From Echinicola sp. 20G (GTDB lineage Bacteria; Bacteroidota; Bacteroidia; Cytophagales; Cyclobacteriaceae), in contig NZ_AP024154.1 in NCBI RefSeq assembly GCF_015533855.1, positions 4,284,501 to 4,348,500 on the forward strand: a stretch of 64,000 nucleotides of DNA, in the 5' to 3' direction. This document shows positions 30,372 through 37,886 of this stretch, piece by piece (within the stretch, counting starts at the first letter, position 1; every line of letters begins with the position of its first letter). Both the position numbers and the translations under genes were made by a program. The notes below the pieces were generated by a model. That model ran no database searches. It was given only the letters and a program-made list of their open reading frames with translations, and had not been told where the DNA came from.

Positions 30372-31449
30372 AGATAGTATAAGGTATAGCCGACATTATT
30401 CATTGCCCGGATTTGGAGAAGAGAAACAGGAAAAGCTTCAGTCCAGCAAAGTCCTTATAGTGGGGGCTGGTGGCTTGGGCTGTCCTGTTTTGCAATACCT
30501 AACGGCAGCTGGTATAGGAACGATTGGCTTAGTGGATGGAGACCAAGTAGAATTGTCCAATTTGCAAAGACAAGTTCTTTACAACATGGAAGATATTGGT
30601 CAATCCAAAGCAAAGGTTGCTATCAGAAAGATGAAAAAATTGAATCCTGATATTAGTTTCCAATGCTTTGACACTTTCATTGATGCAGCTAATATTATGG
30701 AAATCATGAAAGGCTTTGATGTAGTAGTTGATGGTACGGATAATTTTGAATCCCGTTACCTAATTAATGATGCAGCGGTAATTCTTGGAATTCCAGTAGT
30801 GTTTGGCTCTATTTTGGGTTTTGAGGGTCAAGTAAGTGTCTTCAATTACGGTGAAGAAGGGCCGACTTATAGATGCCTATTTCCCGAAGCACCAAATCCG
30901 CTCGACAGCCCCAACTGCAATGAACTGGGGGTTATTGGAGTTTTGCCTGGAATGGTTGGAACATTACAAGCCAATGAAATCATAAAAATATGCACAGGAA
31001 TTGGGAAACCTCTTTCTGGTAAATTGTTGCTCATTGATGCCTTGACCAACAGTCAGCATGCTTTCGGGTATCCTTTAAACCCGGAAAATAAGGAAATCAA
31101 AAGACTTAAAAAGCTCCATTATGATTGTTCCATTGATCAATCAGATAGAAGCATTGATGCTTCTACTTTTATTGCCGAAGAAGAAAATTGGAAAAACTAC
31201 TTGATAGATGTGAGGACTCAAGAAGAATATAAACGTTTCAACAGAGGAGGACTTAACATCCCTTTACAAAATCTATCATCGCAATTAAATCAGTTAAAGC
31301 AAATGGATAAAGTGCTTTTGGTTTGCTTATCGGGATCAAGGAGTAAAAAAGCTTTGACCTATCTTAGTGAAGCTGGCTTTGAAAATGTGCTTCATCTGGA
31401 AAGTGGGTATGAAGGCCTAAAAGAGGGACTCAATGACAATTTAAGCTAG
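30361..31449 (+). CDS. thiF: ThiF/MoeB-type adenylyltransferase fused to rhodanese
   Basis: A 362-residue E1-like protein that should adenylate the ThiS C-terminus. The N-terminal half has the nucleotide-binding GAGGLG (35-40), LVDGDQVELSNLQRQVLY and DNFESRYLINDA; the C-terminal 90 residues are a rhodanese domain with an active-site loop CLSGSRSKKA, which can carry persulfide sulfur. This is the layout of MOCS3/Uba4-like proteins. The two zinc CxxC pairs of E. coli ThiF are not evident. The ATG at 30361 lies inside the end of thiH; an earlier in-frame GTG-type start would add an unrelated extension. Last gene of the operon. Confidence 0.92.
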   Translation: MQNKDSIRYSRHYSLPGFGEEKQEKLQSSKVLIVGAGGLGCPVLQYLTAAGIGTIGLVDGDQVELSNLQRQVLYNMEDIGQSKAKVAIRKMKKLNPDISFQCFDTFIDAANIMEIMKGFDVVVDGTDNFESRYLINDAAVILGIPVVFGSILGFEGQVSVFNYGEEGPTYRCLFPEAPNPLDSPNCNELGVIGVLPGMVGTLQANEIIKICTGIGKPLSGKLLLIDALTNSQHAFGYPLNPENKEIKRLKKLHYDCSIDQSDRSIDASTFIAEEENWKNYLIDVRTQEEYKRFNRGGLNIPLQNLSSQLNQLKQMDKVLLVCLSGSRSKKALTYLSEAGFENVLHLESGYEGLKEGLNDNLS

Positions 31450-31550
31450 GGTAAGTTTATGGAACTTTTGCCTTTTAAAATCCCGTTGAATTGGTGAAGT
31501 TAGTATATCTTTAGTTATGCTGTTTGTTTTAATCCCTACCTTTAAAAATT

Positions 31551-32510
31551 ATGAAAACCTTATCTTTTAGCAATGGTGATAAAATGCCCATTATCGGATT
31601 GGGCACTTGGCAATCTAAACCAGGAGAAGTTTATGAGGCCGTTTTGGAAGCCATTAAAATAGGCTATAGGCATTTTGATTGTGCCTACATCTATAAAAAT
31701 GAAAAAGAAATCGGTGATGCGTTTGAAAAGGCCTTCGCAGAAGGTTTGGTAAGTAGAGAGGAGCTTTGGATCACGTCAAAACTATGGAATGACTCACACA
31801 AGCCTGAGCATGTTTTGCCTGCTTTGGAAAAGACACTTCATGATCTCAAATTGGACTACCTCGATTTGTATCTTATCCATTGGCCTTTAGCTTTAAAGCA
31901 TGGTGTGGATTTTCCTGCTGAAAAAGCTGATTTTGATTCCTTGGACAACATTCCTTTGGGTAAAACTTGGTCAGCAATGGAACAGCTTCTGGAAACGGGA
32001 AAAGTAAAACATATAGGTGTTTCCAATTTTAAGGTCAAAAAACTTCAGGAAGTGCTTTCCACTGCAAAGGTAAAACCTGAAATGAACCAAGTAGAAATGC
32101 ATCCATTTTTGCAGCAGCAAGGCTTGGTGGATTTTTGTAAAAATGAAGGGATTCACCTAACTGCTTATGCGCCATTAGGAGCAGCCTATAGGACCAAAGG
32201 TAAAGATGGATTGGACCTACCTATTTTATTGGAAAATGATGCCGTCAAATCGATTGCTGAAGCTCATGAAGCTACTCCAGCTCAGGTAGTGTTGGCATGG
32301 GGAATGTCAAGAGAAATAGCTGTCATACCTAAGTCCGTGAATGCCTTCAGAATCAAGGAGAACTTTGATTCAATTAAATTGAACCTAGGTAAGAATGAAA
32401 TAAGTTCCTTGAATGAACTAGAGGGACCTTACAGATTTACGGATGGAAAATTATGGACACTTCACGATAGTCCTTATGAGTTTTCGGATTTTTGGGAGGA
32501 GTACAGTTGA
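31551..32510 (+). CDS. Aldo/keto reductase
   Basis: A 319-residue NADPH-dependent reductase of the AKR superfamily. The catalytic tetrad is complete: Asp43 and Tyr48 (FDCAYIYKNE), Lys77 (TSKLWND) and His110 (YLIHWP). The cofactor-binding segment VIPKSVNAFRIKENFDS is also present. Length is typical for the AKR2/AKR5 groups. The substrate cannot be read; aldehydes or keto sugars are typical. It lies 101 nt after the thiamin operon with a weak promoter-like TATCTTTA near 31506, and ends at a bidirectional terminator. Confidence 0.95.
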   Translation: MKTLSFSNGDKMPIIGLGTWQSKPGEVYEAVLEAIKIGYRHFDCAYIYKNEKEIGDAFEKAFAEGLVSREELWITSKLWNDSHKPEHVLPALEKTLHDLKLDYLDLYLIHWPLALKHGVDFPAEKADFDSLDNIPLGKTWSAMEQLLETGKVKHIGVSNFKVKKLQEVLSTAKVKPEMNQVEMHPFLQQQGLVDFCKNEGIHLTAYAPLGAAYRTKGKDGLDLPILLENDAVKSIAEAHEATPAQVVLAWGMSREIAVIPKSVNAFRIKENFDSIKLNLGKNEISSLNELEGPYRFTDGKLWTLHDSPYEFSDFWEEYS

Positions 32511-32537
32511 TCTAAATTGGAAATAAAAGCTCCAAAA

Positions 32538-32567
32538 AAATGGCGAAGCCTATAAACTTCGCCATTT
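32538..32567. terminator. Bidirectional terminator between reductase and OMP genes
   Basis: An 11-bp perfect stem (AAATGGCGAAG with CTTCGCCATTT, 32538-32548 and 32557-32567) with A and T runs on both strands, placed between two converging genes. Confidence 0.88.
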
Positions 32568-32593
32568 CTTAGTAACCAGTTTGTAATGATCGA

Positions 32594-34057
32594 CTAATTG
32601 CTTCCTTCATTGCCTTTTAGTTTATCCTCTATTTTTTTCATATAGTCCCTTAAGAATGGCACAGATACAGAAACAATAAATTGCCATCGTTTCCATTGAA
32701 ATTGACCTGAGTCGTCTGTGATCACATCAGATGGACCGTTATTGATTGGAAGATTAACAGGTTTACTAAATTTACTTTTTCCACTGGTATGAGTAGCCCC
32801 AAGGGTAAATTCAGCACCTTTGAATTTAAGCACAGTTCCCGCTCCAAAATGATAATAATTGGCATCGAAGGATAAATTGGAAGCTCTTTCATTTTGACTG
32901 ACGAAGCTTACGGTATTTTTTGGAGAAGCATTAAAATCAGTACTAACCCCACCATAGACACTTACCTTTTCGCTTAAGTACCACTCTGTTCCTACACCTA
33001 TGTTCAATATGCTTTTATAACCATCCTCTAAAGTAAAGTTCACCGTTGAGTCTAGATTGCTTTGCATAGGATGAGGATTGGCTGTAAATACATCAAAATT
33101 ATTCACTTTGTGAAAGTACTCTGCACTTAGATGCAAAGCCCCTTTTGAACTTAAATTGTGACTAGCACCCAAACCTATGGACAAAGGAGTTTTAAGATTT
33201 AGGTCAAGATCATTTTGGTAACTGTTGGCGTATGTTTCTGTAGCATCTGCTTCAGGTGGAGCGGAGAAGTATAATTGATAATTGTAATTTGCTTTGCCAT
33301 TTAATTTCAATCGTGGTGTGGTGATGGTCATACCAAGGTCCCAATTTTCCATGATATATGCTAAGCCAAACTTAAGGATTAGCCCATAGCTGTTCAACTG
33401 GTAATTTCTGTTGTAGTCGTAAATGCTTACACTTCCATTATTACTCAGCGCCCTCATTTCATATTTATTACCTTTGCTCGAATTGATTTTGGAAACAAAT
33501 ACTGAGCTGCCTACACTAAAATTTTCCTTAACGGCATAGGACCAACTCCCACCAAACCATTGGTCTTTTGAGCTGTTGATCACCGAGACTTCTCCTTCAA
33601 ACAATTCGTCACCCGGAATATTTCCGATAATATCGGTTGTTATTTCATCGTGGTAATTGAACCCAAAATTACTATCATCTCTTAGTAAGACAGCATAGGC
33701 AAAAGAATGGTTGGGCAAAGATTTAATTTTGACTGTACCGGCAGTCAGACTTGGAGCACCACCAAAAGAAGATTGTTTGAGATCCGCCCTTGTTCCAATG
33801 GCATCTTCCACATTATAGTTATTTAGTTCATAGACATCACCGCTGATTACAAAAGCCGGATTTTTGATCAATGCCAAACGGGCAGGATTATAATAAACAG
33901 CTCCCAAATCCGAAACACCACCAATTACTGATCCATTGAGTAACATGGATTGACTACCATAGTTTTGACTCCAAAAATGGTGGGTTTGCCCGTTACAGAT
34001 ATGATAACAAAAGCTAACTAAAAATAAGGCAATAATGGATACTCTCATTTCCTTCAT
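32594..34057 (-). CDS. Outer-membrane beta-barrel protein (FadL/OmpP1-like)
   Basis: A 487-residue protein with a signal peptide (cleavage near CNG-Q). Early motifs SQNYGSQSMLLNGSVIGGVSDLG and AVYYNPARLALIKNP are what one finds in bacteroidetal transporters of the OmpP1/FadL/TodX type ('long-chain fatty acid transport-like'), where the N-terminus plugs the pore. The rest is alternating beta strands (FAYAVLLRDDSN, FSVGSSVFVSKIN, LSIGLGASHNL). The C-terminal region ends with strands before a charged tail, so the barrel may not end at the last residue. Substrate, if any, is unknown. Two in-frame ATGs three codons apart; either keeps the signal peptide. Confidence 0.8.
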   Translation of the reverse strand: MKEMRVSIIALFLVSFCYHICNGQTHHFWSQNYGSQSMLLNGSVIGGVSDLGAVYYNPARLALIKNPAFVISGDVYELNNYNVEDAIGTRADLKQSSFGGAPSLTAGTVKIKSLPNHSFAYAVLLRDDSNFGFNYHDEITTDIIGNIPGDELFEGEVSVINSSKDQWFGGSWSYAVKENFSVGSSVFVSKINSSKGNKYEMRALSNNGSVSIYDYNRNYQLNSYGLILKFGLAYIMENWDLGMTITTPRLKLNGKANYNYQLYFSAPPEADATETYANSYQNDLDLNLKTPLSIGLGASHNLSSKGALHLSAEYFHKVNNFDVFTANPHPMQSNLDSTVNFTLEDGYKSILNIGVGTEWYLSEKVSVYGGVSTDFNASPKNTVSFVSQNERASNLSFDANYYHFGAGTVLKFKGAEFTLGATHTSGKSKFSKPVNLPINNGPSDVITDDSGQFQWKRWQFIVSVSVPFLRDYMKKIEDKLKGNEGSN

Positions 34058-34245
34058 ATCAAGTATTGAATAAGATTGATCTAAACTTGAGTATTAATAC
34101 ATACAGGTACCAAAGTGGATATATTGAAATAAGTTACGCTCAAAAAAATTATTTAAACAAAAATAGCGGGGAGACATGCTCAAATTTATCAATCTACTCA
34201 AATGAATTCATCGGAAGCAATTTTACCGATGTAGGAAGAGACAAA

Positions 34246-34953
34246 TTACCAATCATCATCCTCATCTATGGATAATTTATCGTCTGTAGCTAGGTTCGGA
34301 TTGTGGAAGATTTCTTCATAATTCTCATCATATTGAACGGTTGCCTTTTTCAAGAATGAGTTGGTTTCCAATAAACTTTCATAAGTAGGATTGGCAATAT
34401 GCTTTGGAATCTTGAAAATCCGGGGATCATTTTTTTCAAATGGCGTAGTAACCTTGGCATCAAATAGATAGGGGATAAGTGTCGTGGCACAATTCAATCC
34501 AACCTTGTCAACCCTGTATTCCTTAAAATAGTCTTGGAGTCTTTCATTAATCTCATCAAAAAACTCCAAAGTTTCAGCTAAACGAATCCGAGACCCAGCC
34601 CTTGATTTGCCTTTTGTTTTTAAATGTTTGATTTGGCTTTTACCTTGTTTCTTTCTGACCATGTAGGCCCTGAAAACCTTATGGTCTATATTTTCACCAT
34701 TTTCAAAGTAGCCTATGGAAGCAATCCCCGATCGAATCATCAACAACACATAATTGGTTTCTTCCATTTGGTTTTGCTTCATGTCTAACGGTGAATTCCA
34801 AAATATTGGAAGCCTTACCTGAAGGATCTTCTCCTTCTCTTTATAAAAATAAACGGTGTTTTTTGAAACATTAAATTCTTGATTGAATGGATAAGAATGT
34901 AGTTTTAAAAGTAATTTTTCGCAGTTCTCAGAACTAATCAATTTCTCTTCCAT
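34246..34953 (-). CDS. VLRF1/eRF1-like release-factor-fold protein (putative)
   Basis: A 235-residue cytoplasmic protein. The central block AYMVRKKQGKSQIKHLKTKG, then KGKSRAGSRIRLAETLEFFDEI, matches the pattern of the VLRF1 domain (KxGxxQ, then SAGxxxRxxxE), the eRF1-like module of Vms1/ANKZF1 that cleaves peptidyl-tRNA on stalled 60S subunits. The Gln equivalent to the catalytic residue would be Gln107, and the SRAG stretch is at 117-120. The flanking strands (NYVLLMIRSGIASIGYFENGE) fit the domain start. Similar bacterial proteins exist in Bacteroidota. The C-terminus is acidic. Assignment is by motif only and not verified. Confidence 0.6.
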   Translation of the reverse strand: MEEKLISSENCEKLLLKLHSYPFNQEFNVSKNTVYFYKEKEKILQVRLPIFWNSPLDMKQNQMEETNYVLLMIRSGIASIGYFENGENIDHKVFRAYMVRKKQGKSQIKHLKTKGKSRAGSRIRLAETLEFFDEINERLQDYFKEYRVDKVGLNCATTLIPYLFDAKVTTPFEKNDPRIFKIPKHIANPTYESLLETNSFLKKATVQYDENYEEIFHNPNLATDDKLSIDEDDDW

Positions 34954-35146
34954 CTTCGGGAATTTAGAGCAATATTAAGAGGTTTGTAAGAGATCCACAC
35001 TTGCACCAGTAAAGATCAAAGGCAAAGCTATATGATCACTTTTATTTAGCAATCAACTGTTTCGGTCTTCAGACATCAAACTTTCTACTATCCAACCAAA
35101 AGATATAAGGTTACTGGCATCATAGCGGATAATCAGATTATCCAAT

Positions 35147-35154
35147 TATCTTTG
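35147..35154 (+). promoter_or_regulatory. Putative -7 element (TATCTTTG) of HEAT-like gene
   Basis: An exact TAnnTTTG match 26 nt before the ATG of the HEAT-like gene; no clear -33 partner. The -7 element is oriented away from the preceding gene. Confidence 0.5.
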
Positions 35155-35180
35155 TCAAAGTACCGAAAAAATGAAGAAAC

Positions 35181-35705
35181 ATGGCAGCAAATATTGACCT
35201 TTTGATAGATAAAATGTGTGACAAGAAGGAAGAAGAAGCCTACATCTATGCGGATGAACTGGCTGAAATAGGAGGGGAGGAAGTATTGAACAAGCTATTG
35301 ATGGTATTAAAAGGAGAGGATATTGAGAGTGCTTATTTAGCGGCTCGCGCACTGTCTGCTATGGAAAATAACCAAGAAGCACTGGCTCCATTATTGGAAG
35401 TGATTCATGACAAAAACAATAAAATGAAGAACGGAACTTTTGTTCAAGCTTTGGAGGGTTTTGACTTGAGTGAGAAGTTTGTAGACATTTTGAGAATCTA
35501 TTTATTCGGGAATTTTAAAGCCTCTTTTTTGGCCAAAGACTACCTTGATTACACTGAATTTGATATTACTCCAAGGACCATAAAAAAGGCTGAAAAACAC
35601 TGGAAGCATTATCAGAACAATAGCAAACAAGACGAGGCTTTCGAAATCAAAAAAGAAGAAACAGAATCCATCCTTAATGATCTCAAAGCCATGTTTGATG
35701 AATAG
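35181..35705 (+). CDS. HEAT/ARM-repeat-like cytoplasmic protein
   Basis: A 174-residue protein without signal peptide or membrane helix. The first ~100 residues look like three helical repeats with a HEAT pattern (EEEAYIYADELAEIGGEEVLNKLL, ESAYLAARALSAMENNQEALAPLLEVI, KMKNGTFVQALEGFDLSEK). The C-terminus is a charged helix (KKEETESILNDLKAMFDE). Function unknown; such repeats usually bind proteins. It lies between a release-factor-like gene (divergent) and a lipoprotein gene, with 84 nt to the latter and no obvious terminator, so cotranscription is possible. Confidence 0.75.
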   Translation: MAANIDLLIDKMCDKKEEEAYIYADELAEIGGEEVLNKLLMVLKGEDIESAYLAARALSAMENNQEALAPLLEVIHDKNNKMKNGTFVQALEGFDLSEKFVDILRIYLFGNFKASFLAKDYLDYTEFDITPRTIKKAEKHWKHYQNNSKQDEAFEIKKEETESILNDLKAMFDE

Positions 35706-35789
35706 GTGATGGCATGATTTTTTTAATCATATCTTATAAATGTGCTTAAACAATGGTAAATTAGGATATCACTCAAAATTCCTATCGCC

Positions 35790-36383
35790 ATGAAATCCCT
35801 TTCTCTCTTTGTTTTATTACTACTTACCATGCTATCTGCTTGCGCACAAGATCAGATAGCCAATAAAGAAGAGCAAATTAAATTAGCTATAAAGGCCGCT
35901 CCGGAAGAAAGCCGTGATGAGGCCAAGGTTTATGGTTATGATACAGCTGGAGAACTGGTTGTATTAAGGACAGGTACTAACGAGTATATCTGTATCGGCG
36001 ATGATCCTAACAAAGATGGAATTAGTGTTTCTTGCTACCATAAAGACCTGGAACCATTTATGGAAAGGGGCAGGGCTTTACGAAAAGAAGGCAAGGACTT
36101 CAAAGAAATTTTTGATATCAGAGAACAAGAAGTTAAGTCAGGGACTTTGAAGATGCCCGATGATGGTGCTACATTGTTTGTCTTTTCTGCCAATCAAGAA
36201 GATTATGACCCATCTACAGGTGAAGTAAAAAATGGAAATTTCCGTTATGTAGTTTATATTCCCTACGCGACTGTGGAAAGTACAGGACTTCCCTTAAAAC
36301 CAGAAGCACCAGTGATGCCCTGGATCATGGATCCAGGAACACACCGAGCACATATCATGATCACTCCTCCAAAGAGCAATTAA
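35790..36383 (+). CDS. Lipoprotein of unknown function
   Basis: A 197-residue protein with a lipobox LSAC (Cys at about residue 18) in a short hydrophobic signal. The mature part has conserved-looking blocks (NEYICIGDDPNKDGISVSC, FSANQEDYDPSTGEV, YVVYIPYATVESTGL, MPWIMDPGTHRAHIMITPP), the last of which resembles a metal- or heme-like pocket by its His residues, but no family is recognised. Such proteins with a final 'PGTHRAHIM' are found in Bacteroidota lineages and are called hypothetical. It converges on the NIPSNAP gene, 23 nt away. Confidence 0.75.
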   Translation: MKSLSLFVLLLLTMLSACAQDQIANKEEQIKLAIKAAPEESRDEAKVYGYDTAGELVVLRTGTNEYICIGDDPNKDGISVSCYHKDLEPFMERGRALRKEGKDFKEIFDIREQEVKSGTLKMPDDGATLFVFSANQEDYDPSTGEVKNGNFRYVVYIPYATVESTGLPLKPEAPVMPWIMDPGTHRAHIMITPPKSN

Positions 36384-36406
36384 AAAGCCTTTAAGGCCTG
36401 TTTCTT

Positions 36407-37174
36407 TTATAGCTCTGAATAGCTTGCTGGATGTAAAAGCGTAATATCAATATGGGAAACATTATTCTGGAACTGCTGATCATCTCTTAGTTTGATCCAT
36501 TCAGCATCACTGCCGAATGACTTCCAAGCAGCCTTTTCTGCGTCCAAATTATCAAAAGAAGTCATATACATCAGGTTTGGCATTTTAGGTCCTGCAACCA
36601 CTTCACCATAAAAGACGGCATTGAAGTCAAGTCTGTCAAAGATTTCCACTTCACCACTGTTGAACATCTTTACTTTGTTGTGAAACAGCTTTTCGGTAGC
36701 ACTTTCGTAACTTCTCAACTCATAAATCCTATCTTCTTTAGGTCCAGTCAATTGGGGGGTGCCATAACCGGGCATGCCACTAAAAGCTTTGAGAAGAATA
36801 GATTCAAAGCGATCAAAAGGAGGGTTTTCATGTGTGGCTAGAGGATACTCCATGCCTTTTTCCAAATGTAAGGTAGAAGCGATATCCATGTATTCCTCAG
36901 CACTGGTATATGGTGTAAAGACATAGATTCTTTTTCCACTTAAACTATCTGATTTTAACGGTTTAAAAACTCCAATGTGCTTGATTCCCTTTTCATGCAT
37001 CGCCGGGATATAGGTGTTCTCCAGGAATTGATCAACGGTTTTCTCCTGAGAGGAAGAGGATAGATGGTAAATCTTGATTTCAAAAACACTTCTCTTGGGT
37101 TTCTCTTGTGCCGATCCATTCAAAATATTCACGGAAAAAACCAAAATAAAGGCAAACAATAACTTAATTTTCAT
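36407..37174 (-). CDS. Secreted NIPSNAP family protein
   Basis: A 255-residue protein with a signal peptide (cleavage near GSA-Q) followed by two ferredoxin-like NIPSNAP domains: the first opens with RSVFEIKIYHLSSSSQEKTV, and the second with EDRIYELRSYESATEKLFHN, each ending in a WxxxRxxxxF-like strand (WIKLRDDQQFQNN). Family members are dimeric alpha/beta-barrel proteins, and bacterial secreted versions are of unknown function. The gene is oriented against the lipoprotein gene and is monocistronic, with a 217-nt upstream spacer. Confidence 0.88.
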   Translation of the reverse strand: MKIKLLFAFILVFSVNILNGSAQEKPKRSVFEIKIYHLSSSSQEKTVDQFLENTYIPAMHEKGIKHIGVFKPLKSDSLSGKRIYVFTPYTSAEEYMDIASTLHLEKGMEYPLATHENPPFDRFESILLKAFSGMPGYGTPQLTGPKEDRIYELRSYESATEKLFHNKVKMFNSGEVEIFDRLDFNAVFYGEVVAGPKMPNLMYMTSFDNLDAEKAAWKSFGSDAEWIKLRDDQQFQNNVSHIDITLLHPASYSEL

Positions 37175-37289
37175 AGGTTTAGGTTGATTAGGTTTTGTAA
37201 AGTTGTAAGCTAAATATAATCACTACAGAGTGGAACTAAAGATAATTTACCCCATAAATATGCCGTCTATAAAAATAACTCCTAAACAT

Positions 37290-37320
37290 AAAAAAGCCAT
37301 TATGAAAATAACATAATGGC
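37290..37320 (-). terminator. Terminator of small basic protein gene
   Basis: A 9-bp stem (GCCATTATG with CATAATGGC, 37296-37304 and 37312-37320), a 7-nt loop, and on the minus strand a run of T. It lies 70 nt past the stop of the 75-residue gene. Confidence 0.75.
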
Positions 37321-37391
37321 GATGATTAAATATCGATTATTGAATGAAACTGATTGTTAAAAAATTGTAAATGGTTTACTTCAACTCAGTT

Positions 37392-37619
37392 CTATTCGTT
37401 TTCTCTTTTTGGCTTCTTCTTATCATCCTTTTCAGTAGGAGGCTCAGGGGGAGTGTCGGTGATGTTACCAAACTCATCAACATAAGCAATCATATCTTCC
37501 AGTTTTCCACTGGTTTCTTGTTGCTTTCTTTCCAAACGGTTTTCTAGTTTCTCTTTTCTCTTCTTTGCTTTTTTGTCTGCCTTTTGCTTTTTGATAAAGC
37601 TATTGTTCGATCTTGCCAT
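37392..37619 (-). CDS. Small highly charged hypothetical protein
   Basis: A 75-residue protein. The first half is lysine-rich (SFIKKQKADKKAKKRKEKLE), followed by a segment with MIAYVDEFGNITDTPPEPP, then a charged end. This layout (basic coil, then 'YVDExGNxxxTPP') recurs in small bacteroidetal proteins often found near cold-shock protein genes. No CspA-like gene is adjacent here. The ATG at 37617-37619 is the only good start. The function is unknown; the basic coil suggests RNA or ribosome contact, which is inference. Confidence 0.75.
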   Translation of the reverse strand: MARSNNSFIKKQKADKKAKKRKEKLENRLERKQQETSGKLEDMIAYVDEFGNITDTPPEPPTEKDDKKKPKRENE

Positions 37620-37886
37620 ATAAATTGTTTAGTTCCGACATACAAGCCATTCCGCTTTTGTCCAAAACATTAACAAAATAATTTATAGTAAATGATCTAA
37701 TGCTTTAGCATTCAACTAGAAATAGCATTTGGAAGAAGTTTTGGATAAAGCTGGGGAAATGCGCTTTTGTATATTTAACCAAAGGTCAACAAAATCGAGC
37801 ATTATAGCTAATTGTAGGCAGTTTATTTTCTATAACCTATCCTTCATTTGAATTCTTATTTGAGAAAATTTAGTTAACCTAGGATG

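Noticed and set aside
34066..34275. A 69-codon plus-strand frame between the OMP gene and the VLRF1-like gene
   Set aside because: It lies in the 188-nt spacer upstream of a minus-strand gene, runs into the next gene's end, and the peptide has no domain or secretion signal.
36384..36402. GCCTT/AAGGC element between converging lipoprotein and NIPSNAP genes
   Set aside because: The stem is too short and the loop too tight to call a terminator.
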